From the NCBI GenBank assembly GCA_028279945.1, contig JANQMT010000027.1, positions 1 to 31,177 of the forward strand: a DNA stretch of 31,177 nt. Direction: 5' to 3'. This DNA is from JAKSCF01 sp028279945. Its GTDB lineage: Bacteria > Bacillota > Clostridia > Peptostreptococcales > JAAYPU01. Every line of letters starts with the position of its first letter. The first letter of the stretch is position 1. Shown here piece by piece: positions 1 through 7,044 of the stretch. A program made the position numbers and the translations under genes. The notes below the pieces were generated by a model. The model had not been told where the DNA came from and ran no database searches. It saw nothing but the letters and a program-made list of their open reading frames with translations.

Positions 1-98
1 TAGCCCATCTGCCACCTAAATTTTCTGACCAAATGAACACAAAAAAACGAATATTCATACACCTGCATTCATTTTTCTAGTACTTTTTCGATAACCTG

Positions 99-119
99 AG
101 AGGCGAGACGCCTCTTTTT
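99..119 (+). terminator. Rho-independent terminator of a gene upstream of the window
   Basis: AGAGGCG (99-105) pairs perfectly with CGCCTCT (109-115) around an AGA loop and is followed by a short T run. The T run is on the + strand only, so it should end a + strand transcript that enters from before position 1. Confidence 0.7.
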
Positions 120-120
120 C

Positions 121-226
121 CAATCCTATCCAACTATCCAACTATCCTCTATCCAACTATCTCCTACCCAACTATGCCCTATCTTCTTTTCCTATCCAAC
201 TATCTAACTATCCTCTACTCAACTCA
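121..226. repeat. Degenerate short tandem repeat after the UppS-like gene
   Basis: The + strand reads TATCCAAC over and over, broken by variants such as TATCCTC, TATCTAAC and TACCCAAC. On the minus strand, the sense strand of the adjacent gene, the unit is GTTGGATA with GAGGATA variants. Spacing is mostly 7-8 bp but irregular. The last copies run into the stop codon of the minus-strand gene (224-226), so the array forms the start of its 3' untranslated region. It shares an ATAGTT core with the 11-bp arrays elsewhere in this window but has another period and no inverted half. Confidence 0.75.
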
Positions 227-865
227 TCCTCCCAGCGTAATATCCTGAGTATTATACCAATCCAGAGCTTGGGACAAATGTTCGGGCTTGAAATCAGGCC
301 AGTAGTCATCTAAAACAAAAAAATCTGCATAGATAGATTGTACTGGTAAAAAACCGCTTAAGCGCCGTCTGCCGCCCCATCTAATAATTAAATCTACTCG
401 AGAGATATCATTGGAATGAATATGATTCGTAATGTTCTTATTTTCTGTTGGGGTATCTTTTAATTTATAAAGATCCCATTCCCATCCATAATTAACTAAA
501 AAATTAACTTTCATACCACCTTGTCCGATATTCTTTCGTTGTGTAAAAGGAAGCAATTCTTTTGGGAACATTGTAGATTGATGATTCCCTATAACCAAAA
601 GTTCCGCATCTTCTTTGGAAAGAATTTTAACAGCATCTATACAAGCTTTTGTAAAAGCTTCTCTTTGAAATGCTGCTCTTTTGGTATTGTCTGTAGTAAA
701 CCCATAAAATGTAAGCTCCTTTACACCTAATTTTTTACATTCATGAAAAAGCTTTATTCCAGGCATAAGACCAGAAGCATAACCTTTTTCTTTTGACATT
801 CCTTTAGAAAGTGCCCAACGTCTATTGCCATCAGGAATAATACCGATATGATTAGGTATTCTCAT
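224..865 (-). CDS. Divergent cis-prenyltransferase (UppS family)
   Basis: This 213-residue protein belongs to the undecaprenyl diphosphate synthase family, which condenses isopentenyl diphosphate onto an allylic diphosphate to make polyprenyl carriers. The N-terminal PDGNRRWA (residues 11-18) carries the Asp that binds diphosphate and Mg. A C-terminal block, IIRWGGRRRLSGF then IYADFF and WPDF, matches the family IRTGGEQRISNF...AYAEFYF...WPDF. It is shorter than the usual 240-250 residues. Compared with typical UppS, the GHKAG His is Tyr (KGYASG), the FSSENW segment reads FTTDNT, and the late Glu is Asp. The start is supported by GGAGGGA on the minus strand, about 6 nt upstream. It is divergent from the butyrate kinase gene. 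The family is clear; whether it makes undecaprenyl diphosphate or another chain is not, so I give no symbol. Confidence 0.85.
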   Translation of the reverse strand: MRIPNHIGIIPDGNRRWALSKGMSKEKGYASGLMPGIKLFHECKKLGVKELTFYGFTTDNTKRAAFQREAFTKACIDAVKILSKEDAELLVIGNHQSTMFPKELLPFTQRKNIGQGGMKVNFLVNYGWEWDLYKLKDTPTENKNITNHIHSNDISRVDLIIRWGGRRRLSGFLPVQSIYADFFVLDDYWPDFKPEHLSQALDWYNTQDITLGG

Positions 866-1256
866 AATATTCCCTCCATTACTCAGCCTATTATAATATT
901 ATTGACAATTACATCAAAACTAAACTGCTATTACCTAAATTATACATCAGGCAAAAAAGATATAAAGTTTTTTTTTAACTTTTTTAACAAGCTTATTATA
1001 AAAGGTATATCAAATGATTTAAATAGATGTAGATATCTGGTCAAGGGTAGCTAAAAAAGTATATATAATATACAATATATATAGTATGAATTTCATAAAT
1101 CATAGATCATAAGTACTTCTTATTACTTTTTAATTTATTGCTGTAACAACCTTTTTCATGTGTAAAAATGGATAAAATTTTTAAAATAGATATAAGACAA
1201 AATTTTTTGTTACAACACTCATTAAAATAAATTAAATTTAAATAGGAGGGTTAAGA
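866..1256. other. Divergent intergenic region with an inverted 11-mer
   Basis: This 391-bp, very A+T-rich gap separates the minus-strand UppS-like gene from butyrate kinase and must hold the promoters for both directions. No convincing open reading frame is present. TGCTGTAACAA at 1139-1149 recurs inverted as TTGTTACAACA at 1207-1217, 10 of 11 positions matching. This may be a regulator site pair or the arms of a weak stem. Alternating AT runs fill 1060-1085. I could not fix a clear -35/-10 pair. Confidence 0.5.
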
Positions 1257-2324
1257 TTGTTTAAATTATTAATTATTAACCCAGGTTCTACATCGACAAA
1301 AATAGCAGTATATGAGGATGACAGAGAAGTTTTTTTAGAGGTGATTCGTCACGCCAGTGAAAAAGTCCATCAATATAACAGCATTGGGGAACAATACGAG
1401 TTTAGAAAAAAGGTAATTGAAGATACCTTGCTTTCGAACGGATACGACATAAACAGTTTTTCTGCTGTTATTTCTAGAGGCGGTCTGATAAAACCATTAA
1501 AAAGTGGGACTTATGCAGTTAATGAGAAAATGATGGAAGATTTAAAGGTAGGTGTACAAGGTCAGCATGCATCTAACCTAGGCGGTATCATTGCGAAAAA
1601 AATGGCTGACGAAGCAGGCTTAGATGCTTATGTTGTCGACCCGGTGGTCATTGATGAAATGGAAGAAATAGCAAGAGTGACTGGTATTCCTGAGGTGAAG
1701 AGGAAAAGTCTTTTCCATGCTTTAAATCAAAAAGCAGTGGGCAGACGAGTAGCAAAAGATTTGGGAAAGACTTATGATGGGTGTAACTTTATCATTGCAC
1801 ATTTAGGAGGCGGCATTTCAGTTGGGGCACATAAAAAAGGACGAGCTATAGATGTTAACAATGCACTGATGGGTGATGGACCCTTCTCACCGGAGAGAAC
1901 AGGTACTGTTCCGTCCGGTGCAATAGTAGAAATGTGTTTTTCAAAAGGGTTGAGTGAAAAAGAGATCAAAAGTAAATTAGCGGGTAACGCCGGACTGGTG
2001 GCTTGTTTAGGGACTAATGATGGAAGAGAAGTCAATAAAATGATTGATGCAGGAGATGAGTATGCAGCTTTGGTTTATGAAGCTATGGCATATAATGTTG
2101 CAAAACAAATAGGCAGCTTTGCAGCGGTTCTGGAAGGAAATGTGGATGCTGTTATCCTTACAGGCGGGCTGGCATACGACCAAAGATTTATCGGATGGAT
2201 TAAAAAAAGAGTTGCATTCATATCGGATATTCTGGTCATTCCGGGAGAAGAAGAAATGAAAGCCTTAGCAGAAGGCGGGCTCAGGGTTCTAAGAAAAGAA
2301 GAAATCGCACAAACATATGTCTAA
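1257..2324 (+). CDS. buk: Butyrate kinase
   Basis: Butyrate kinase converts butyryl phosphate and ADP to butyrate and ATP in the cytoplasm, the energy-yielding last step of one butyrate route, and can also act on branched-chain acyl phosphates. The 355-residue length is normal. The acetate/butyrate kinase fold shows in INPGSTSTKIAVYED near the N-terminus (phosphate-1 loop), HASNLGGIIA near residue 100, FHALNQKAVGRR near 154, HLGGGISVGAHKKGRAID near 182, and ILTGGLAYD near 301. The start is TTG, set by AGGAGGG at 1244-1250. No phosphotransbutyrylase gene (ptb), its usual partner, lies in this window. The next gene is a branched-chain aminotransferase 77 bp downstream, which would fit a role in branched-chain acid formation, but that link is inference. 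Confidence 0.95.
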   Translation: MFKLLIINPGSTSTKIAVYEDDREVFLEVIRHASEKVHQYNSIGEQYEFRKKVIEDTLLSNGYDINSFSAVISRGGLIKPLKSGTYAVNEKMMEDLKVGVQGQHASNLGGIIAKKMADEAGLDAYVVDPVVIDEMEEIARVTGIPEVKRKSLFHALNQKAVGRRVAKDLGKTYDGCNFIIAHLGGGISVGAHKKGRAIDVNNALMGDGPFSPERTGTVPSGAIVEMCFSKGLSEKEIKSKLAGNAGLVACLGTNDGREVNKMIDAGDEYAALVYEAMAYNVAKQIGSFAAVLEGNVDAVILTGGLAYDQRFIGWIKKRVAFISDILVIPGEEEMKALAEGGLRVLRKEEIAQTYV

Positions 2325-2401
2325 TTACTTAAAATATATTTACTAAATCTATAAAAAATATATAATGATAGTAATAACTTTTTATGTTGGGAGGATAATG
2401 A

Positions 2402-3469
2402 ATGGAGTATACATTTCCTATTACAAAAACAACTGATCCCAAAGAAAAACCCGATCAAAACAATTTAGGGTTTGGAACTATTTTCACCGACCATATGTTC
2501 GAAATGAACTATGATCCGGACAAAGGGTGGCATGATGGAAAAGTGGTGCCTTATGCACCTATATGCTTAGACCCATCTGCAATGGTATTTCATTATGGTC
2601 AAGAAATGTTTGAAGGATTAAAAGCTTATAAAGGAAAAGATGGAAAGATCGTACTTTTTAGACCTGAGAAAAATGCTCAAAGAACCAATGTAACTAATTT
2701 AAGAATGTGCATGCCCCAAATAGATGAGGCATTAATGGTAGAAGCTATAAAAACCATCGTTAGTGTGGAACAAGATTGGATACCGGAGGCTGAAGGAACA
2801 TCCTTATATATTCGACCATTTATAATAGCTACGGACCCTTACTTAGGAGTTCGGCCATCTCACACCTATAAATTTTTTATTATTCTTTCGCCTGTAGGTG
2901 CTTATTACAAGGGGGGTCTTCAACCAACCAAGATATTTGTTGAAGATGAATATGTACGGGCAGCTGTAGGTGGAACAGGGTATGCAAAAGTGGGCGGCAA
3001 TTATGCAGCCAGTTTAAAGGCACAAGAAAAAGCGCAGAGCAAGGGCTATAATCAAGTATTATGGCTTGACGGCGTAGAAAGAAAATATGTAGAAGAGATT
3101 GGAACATCCAATGCATTTTTTAAAATTGATGGTGAAGTATTTACTTCTCCATTAACAGGTTCCATTTTACCTGGTATTACAAGAGATTCAGTTATCCATT
3201 TGCTAAAGCATTGGGGAATGAAACTAACCGAAAAAAGATTAACTATTCAAGAAGTTTACGATGCACATGCTGAAGGGAAATTAGAAGAAGTATTTGCTAC
3301 CGGTACGGCAGCAGTGATTTCCCCGGTGGGTGAATTGAGCTGGATGGATAAAGTCATTACGATTAATAACAATGAGATTGGTGATTTATCACAAAAATTA
3401 TATGATACTATTACGGGCATCCAAACCGGTAAAGTTGAAGATGAATTTAATTGGGTCATTGAAGTATAA
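2402..3469 (+). CDS. ilvE: Branched-chain amino acid aminotransferase
   Basis: This PLP enzyme of fold type IV interconverts Leu, Ile and Val with their 2-oxo acids using 2-oxoglutarate/glutamate. Its 355 residues match the longer BCAT form, resembling eukaryotic BCAT, rather than the roughly 305-residue E. coli IlvE. Visible signatures are FHYGQEMFEGLKAYKG near residues 63-78, LYIRPF near 135, and GGTGYAKVGGNYAASL with the Schiff-base Lys at residue 196. EEIGTSNAFF and GSILPGITRDSV follow. The ATG at 2402 has GGGAGG 7 nt upstream. It follows butyrate kinase closely with no terminator between, so the two may be cotranscribed. A strong hairpin terminator comes directly after it. Confidence 0.94.
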   Translation: MEYTFPITKTTDPKEKPDQNNLGFGTIFTDHMFEMNYDPDKGWHDGKVVPYAPICLDPSAMVFHYGQEMFEGLKAYKGKDGKIVLFRPEKNAQRTNVTNLRMCMPQIDEALMVEAIKTIVSVEQDWIPEAEGTSLYIRPFIIATDPYLGVRPSHTYKFFIILSPVGAYYKGGLQPTKIFVEDEYVRAAVGGTGYAKVGGNYAASLKAQEKAQSKGYNQVLWLDGVERKYVEEIGTSNAFFKIDGEVFTSPLTGSILPGITRDSVIHLLKHWGMKLTEKRLTIQEVYDAHAEGKLEEVFATGTAAVISPVGELSWMDKVITINNNEIGDLSQKLYDTITGIQTGKVEDEFNWVIEV

Positions 3470-3491
3470 AAAAAGAACAGCATAAACATTA

Positions 3492-3531
3492 AATAGAAAT
3501 TTGCATTTTATGCAAATTTCTATTAGTTTTT
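3492..3531 (+). terminator. Terminator after the branched-chain aminotransferase gene
   Basis: A perfect 15-bp stem, 3492-3506 with 3510-3524, has a TTT loop and is followed by AGTTTTTG. Its length and lack of mismatches make it the strongest simple hairpin near the first 11-bp array, which starts 70 bp downstream. Confidence 0.75.
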
Positions 3532-3600
3532 GAGAAAAATATAGTATTTCAGTAATCTTTTGATATAAAATAGGTTGTAAGGGCTTCGTGTAGCTTAATG

Positions 3601-3695
3601 AAACGATAGTGAAACGGTAGTGGAACAATAGTTAAACGGTAGTTAAGCAGTGGTGAAACGATTGTTCAACCATTGTTTAACCACTGTTCAACCAT
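3601..3695. repeat. Inverted array of a degenerate 11-bp repeat (copy A)
   Basis: Five left-hand units of exactly 11 bp, consensus RAACRRTAGTK, start at 3601, 3612, 3623, 3634 and 3645. A 9-nt junction (AAACGATTG) follows, then right-hand units TTCAACCATTG (3665), TTTAACCACTG (3676) and a partial TTCAACCAT (3687). Right units are close to reverse complements of left units. 3648-3659 pairs with 3675-3686 at 11 of 12 positions, and pairing continues outward with G-U pairs and a few mismatches to about 3639-3695. The structure ends 8 nt before the ribosome binding site of the asparaginase gene. Confidence 0.85.
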
Positions 3696-3717
3696 AATTA
3701 ATGACAGGAGGATGAAA

Positions 3718-4746
3718 ATGAAGAAAAAAGTATATATCATATATACAGGTGGTACAATTGGTATGATGCGAACACAACATGGTTATTCTCCGCAGAAAGG
3801 ATACATGCAAAAAGAATTAGAGGCAATCGGTGAATTAAAAGCGGATATTATGCCGGAGTATGATATTCACGAATATAGCCCTCTTTTAGACTCCTCTAAC
3901 ATAACACAAGAGGAATGGATCAAGATTGCAAAAGACATAGAAAACAATTATCATGAATATGATGGTTTTGTTGTGCTTCATGGAACAGATACCATGGCAT
4001 ATACCGCTTCAGCATTGGCTTTTATGCTTGAAGGACTAGGTAAGCCTGTTGTTTTGACGGGATCACAGATTCCTCTGTGTGAAGTAAGAAATGATGCCCG
4101 TGAAAACATTATCACAGCATTACAGATAGCAGCAGGGTGTGATATACCGGAAGTATGTCTATACTTTGGAGGGAAATTAATGAGAGGCTGCAGATCGGTA
4201 AAAAGCAGTTCTGATGCACTGGATGCTTTTGAATCGCCAAACTTTTCATTACTAGCCCAGGCCGGTGTAGAGATTGATACGAATTATGACCTTATTATAC
4301 ATACACCCCTTAAAAACCTTAATGTCCTTGAATTTGGAGATTATCCAATTGCAGCGGTTAAAATATTTCCCGGTATGCAGACCGATGTTCTGGAAAATAT
4401 TTTGAAAGCACCATTAAAAGGGATTGTCATAGAAGCCTTTGGAGTAGGCAATATTCCCACAAGAGATAAAGAGATAAGCAGCATATTGAAAGAAGCATCC
4501 AATAGAGGTGTTGTAATAGTAGTTTGTACACAATGCTTAAAAGGAAGTGCCAATATTGGTACCTATGAAACCAGCAGCGGGTTGGTAGAAGCCGGTGCTG
4601 TCAGTGGATATGATATGACTGTAGAGGCTGCGGTAACCAAGCTTTATTATCTTTTTAGTAAAGGGTTATCTATTGAAGAAATTAAAAAATATATGACAGA
4701 AAATATTAGAGGTGAATTATCAAAGCCTTTATGTATTATACAATAA
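3718..4746 (+). CDS. ansA: Type I L-asparaginase
   Basis: L-asparaginase hydrolyses asparagine to aspartate and ammonia. This 342-residue protein has no signal peptide, so it is probably the cytoplasmic type I enzyme. The nucleophile region YTGGTIGM gives Thr13, and VVLHGTDTMAYTASAL gives the second Thr-Asp pair at residues 90-91. GSQIPLCEVRNDARENI follows, as in the family. I chose ATG 3718 because CAGGAGG at 3705-3711 sits 6 nt upstream; starts further upstream lie inside the 11-bp repeat array. The hairpin array therefore forms the end of its 5' leader and may affect expression. The EamA permease gene follows 29 bp later, probably in the same operon. Confidence 0.93.
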   Translation: MKKKVYIIYTGGTIGMMRTQHGYSPQKGYMQKELEAIGELKADIMPEYDIHEYSPLLDSSNITQEEWIKIAKDIENNYHEYDGFVVLHGTDTMAYTASALAFMLEGLGKPVVLTGSQIPLCEVRNDARENIITALQIAAGCDIPEVCLYFGGKLMRGCRSVKSSSDALDAFESPNFSLLAQAGVEIDTNYDLIIHTPLKNLNVLEFGDYPIAAVKIFPGMQTDVLENILKAPLKGIVIEAFGVGNIPTRDKEISSILKEASNRGVVIVVCTQCLKGSANIGTYETSSGLVEAGAVSGYDMTVEAAVTKLYYLFSKGLSIEEIKKYMTENIRGELSKPLCIIQ

Positions 4747-4775
4747 AAACTAGGAACTAAAGGAGATGCAAAAAA

Positions 4776-5678
4776 TTGAAAAATAACATACTAGTCTATG
4801 CTGCCATTGTTACAGCCAGTATTTTTTGGGGAATGTCATATCTAAGTGCAAAAGTAGCTCTAAGTGCATTAACGCCTTTGGCTTTGATTTTTAGCCGTTT
4901 TTTGATTGGTTTAGCGGTTCTGTTTATCATACTGAAAATAAAAGAAAAAGAAGTTAAAATTCTTAAAAAAGATATCCCAAGAGTAGCTTGTGCCGGGCTT
5001 ACAGGTGTAGCGTTGTATGCTTTTTTTGAGAACAATGGCATAAAACTCATATCTGCATCGTCGGCATCTATGATTATCGCTTCAATCCCTATTTTTTCGC
5101 TTATAGGGGAACGGATTATCCACAAAAATAAATTTACGGTGAAAAAAATGATTAGCGTTGTATTATCAGTTTTAGGCGTATTCTTAATTATAACCGGAAA
5201 TATGAGTGGAAGTGAATTTTCCGGACATATAATTGGCTATATATTTATGTTTTTTGCAGCATTGTCATGGGTCACATATAATTTCATAACCAAGCCCTTG
5301 TATGAGAATTATTCAGGACTTACCATTACTTTTTTTCAACTTCTTTTTGGAACTGCTGCGTTAGCACCTTTTGCAATATTTCATTTTCCAAGTGGCGCTG
5401 TTTTGTCTAAAACCATTGTATTAAATGTGTTATATTTAGGGATATTTTGTTCAGCCATCGCATATTTTTTATATGTTTTTGCTCTGAATCAATTAGGTGT
5501 AACAACTACTACCTTATTTGTTAACTTCTTACCGGTCGTAACGGTAATTTCAAGCTTTTTTATCCTGCATGAAAGGATTACATTGCTGCAGATCATAGGA
5601 GGCGCTATTGTCATATTTGCTGTTTGTGTCATAACTCTGGAAAAAAGAGATTCGGAACATGTTATTTTAGAAGAATGA
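4776..5678 (+). CDS. EamA/DMT-family permease
   Basis: A 300-residue integral membrane protein of the drug/metabolite transporter superfamily, with about ten hydrophobic segments arranged as two EamA repeats. The first begins IFWGMSYLSAKVAL near residue 17, and the second begins IFMFFAALSWVTYNFITKPL near residue 155. The TTG start at 4776 is set by AAAGGAGATG at 4759-4768. The substrate cannot be read from sequence; members export amino acids, metabolites or drugs. Its position directly after asparaginase could suggest amino-acid efflux, but that is guesswork. No terminator separates it from asparaginase. Confidence 0.9.
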   Translation: MKNNILVYAAIVTASIFWGMSYLSAKVALSALTPLALIFSRFLIGLAVLFIILKIKEKEVKILKKDIPRVACAGLTGVALYAFFENNGIKLISASSASMIIASIPIFSLIGERIIHKNKFTVKKMISVVLSVLGVFLIITGNMSGSEFSGHIIGYIFMFFAALSWVTYNFITKPLYENYSGLTITFFQLLFGTAALAPFAIFHFPSGAVLSKTIVLNVLYLGIFCSAIAYFLYVFALNQLGVTTTTLFVNFLPVVTVISSFFILHERITLLQIIGGAIVIFAVCVITLEKRDSEHVILEE

Positions 5679-5712
5679 GACGGTAATTTTAATATTGATA
5701 TATTTCAACAGA

Positions 5713-5741
5713 TTGAAAAATTTTATTGAAACCGCTATAAT
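5713..5741 (+). promoter_or_regulatory. Sigma-A-type promoter for hisC
   Basis: TTGAAA (5713-5718), a 17-bp spacer and TATAAT (5736-5741) precede the HisC start by about 64 bp. This is a near-consensus housekeeping promoter, so hisC is probably transcribed separately from the permease gene. Confidence 0.65.
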
Positions 5742-5804
5742 GAAAGAAAAAAATAGGTAGTATGTGGCTTGGCAATCAACCACAATATATCACATGGAGG
5801 CAAA

Positions 5805-6857
5805 ATGAATCGTTTTTTTTCAAAGCTGGTACAGGAAATAGAACCTTATGTACCGGGAGAACAACCTAAAGATAAAAAGTATATAAAATTAAATACAAAT
5901 GAGAATCCCTATCCCCCATCTCCAAAAGTTTTAGAAGCCATTAAGCAAGTTAACGATGATCTAAAACTATATCCTGACCCAGAATGTTCTGCTTTAAGAG
6001 AAACGGCAGCTGAATATTATGGGCTGAAAAAAGATCAAATATTTGTAGGAAATGGATCAGATGAAGTTTTGGCATTTTGCTTTCCTGCATTTTTTATGGA
6101 CAAAAAATTATTTTTTCCTGACATAACGTATAGCTTTTACCCTGTATATTCTAAACTATTCGGCGTTGAATACGAAAATAAATCATTGAAAGGTCATTTT
6201 GATATAGATATAAAAGATTATTTAAATAGGGATGGTTCCATCTTATTACCAAACCCCAATGCACCTACAGGAAAGTACTTAGAGTTGGACCGTATTGAAG
6301 AAATTTTGAAAAAAAATCCTAACAATGTTGTTGTTATTGATGAAGCATATGTTGATTTCGGAGGGCTGTCAAGTGTCAAACTAGTGGACAGATACCCCAA
6401 TTTGCTTGTGATACAAACCTTGTCCAAATCATGGTCTTTGGCAGGGCTGAGAGTTGGATTTGCTTTAGGAAATGAAGTGCTGATAGATGGATTAAATCGA
6501 GTTAAAAACTCTTTCAATTCCTACACCTTAGATGCTTTGGCTCAAGTTGGTGCTAAAGCAGCTTTAGAAGACATTACATACTTTAATGAAACAAAAAGTA
6601 AGATCATAAAAACTAGAGAACAGTCCGTTAAAGCGTTGTCGAAATTATGCTTTGATGTGCTGGATTCAAAAGCAAACTTCATTTTTGCAAGCCATAAAAC
6701 CATAGATGCCAAAGATATCTTTGAAAAGCTTAAAGAAAAAGGCATCTTAGTCCGCTATTTTAACAAACCAAAAATTAATCAATATCTAAGAATATCCATT
6801 GGAACAGATGAAGAAATGGAGAAGTTAAGTATAGCGTTAAAAGAAATTGTTGAATAA
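5805..6857 (+). CDS. hisC: Histidinol-phosphate aminotransferase
   Basis: This fold-type I PLP aminotransferase converts imidazole-acetol phosphate and glutamate to histidinol phosphate; relatives also act on aromatic oxo acids. At 350 residues it is typical of HisC. Landmarks are LNTNENPYPPSP (residues 29-40), the cofactor segment VGNGSDEVL near 81, LLPNPNAPTG near 147, VVIDEAYVDF near 176, and the Schiff-base lysine K208 in TLSKSWSLAGLRVGFALG. ATG 5805 follows TGGAGG by 4 nt; an upstream in-frame TTG at 5769 lacks such a site. No other histidine genes are nearby, so an aromatic aminotransferase role is possible. A terminator follows. Confidence 0.88.
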   Translation: MNRFFSKLVQEIEPYVPGEQPKDKKYIKLNTNENPYPPSPKVLEAIKQVNDDLKLYPDPECSALRETAAEYYGLKKDQIFVGNGSDEVLAFCFPAFFMDKKLFFPDITYSFYPVYSKLFGVEYENKSLKGHFDIDIKDYLNRDGSILLPNPNAPTGKYLELDRIEEILKKNPNNVVVIDEAYVDFGGLSSVKLVDRYPNLLVIQTLSKSWSLAGLRVGFALGNEVLIDGLNRVKNSFNSYTLDALAQVGAKAALEDITYFNETKSKIIKTREQSVKALSKLCFDVLDSKANFIFASHKTIDAKDIFEKLKEKGILVRYFNKPKINQYLRISIGTDEEMEKLSIALKEIVE

Positions 6858-6880
6858 TTTTAAAGCCGGTGAAAATTGAT

Positions 6881-6912
6881 AAAAAAGCCCAAGAATCGGG
6901 CTCTTTTTCTTT
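6881..6912 (+). terminator. Terminator after hisC
   Basis: AGCCC (6886-6890) pairs with GGGCT (6898-6902), extended by an A tract before and a T tract after. Confidence 0.8.
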
Positions 6913-7044
6913 TTTATCATTAGAAAATACGGTCTTCACCAAAAAAAGGATAAAAGGGAAGGGACATAAGAGAATTCGACATTTTTTAGCATACTTATGC
7001 GATATAATATTTTAAAAAGGCTATGAGGGGTTTGTAAATTAAAT

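Noticed and set aside
1..80. Open frame on the + strand entering from the left edge and ending at a TAG (78-80), just before the terminator at 99
   Set aside because: Only 25 residues are visible and they match no family; the terminator supports an upstream + strand gene but not this frame in particular.
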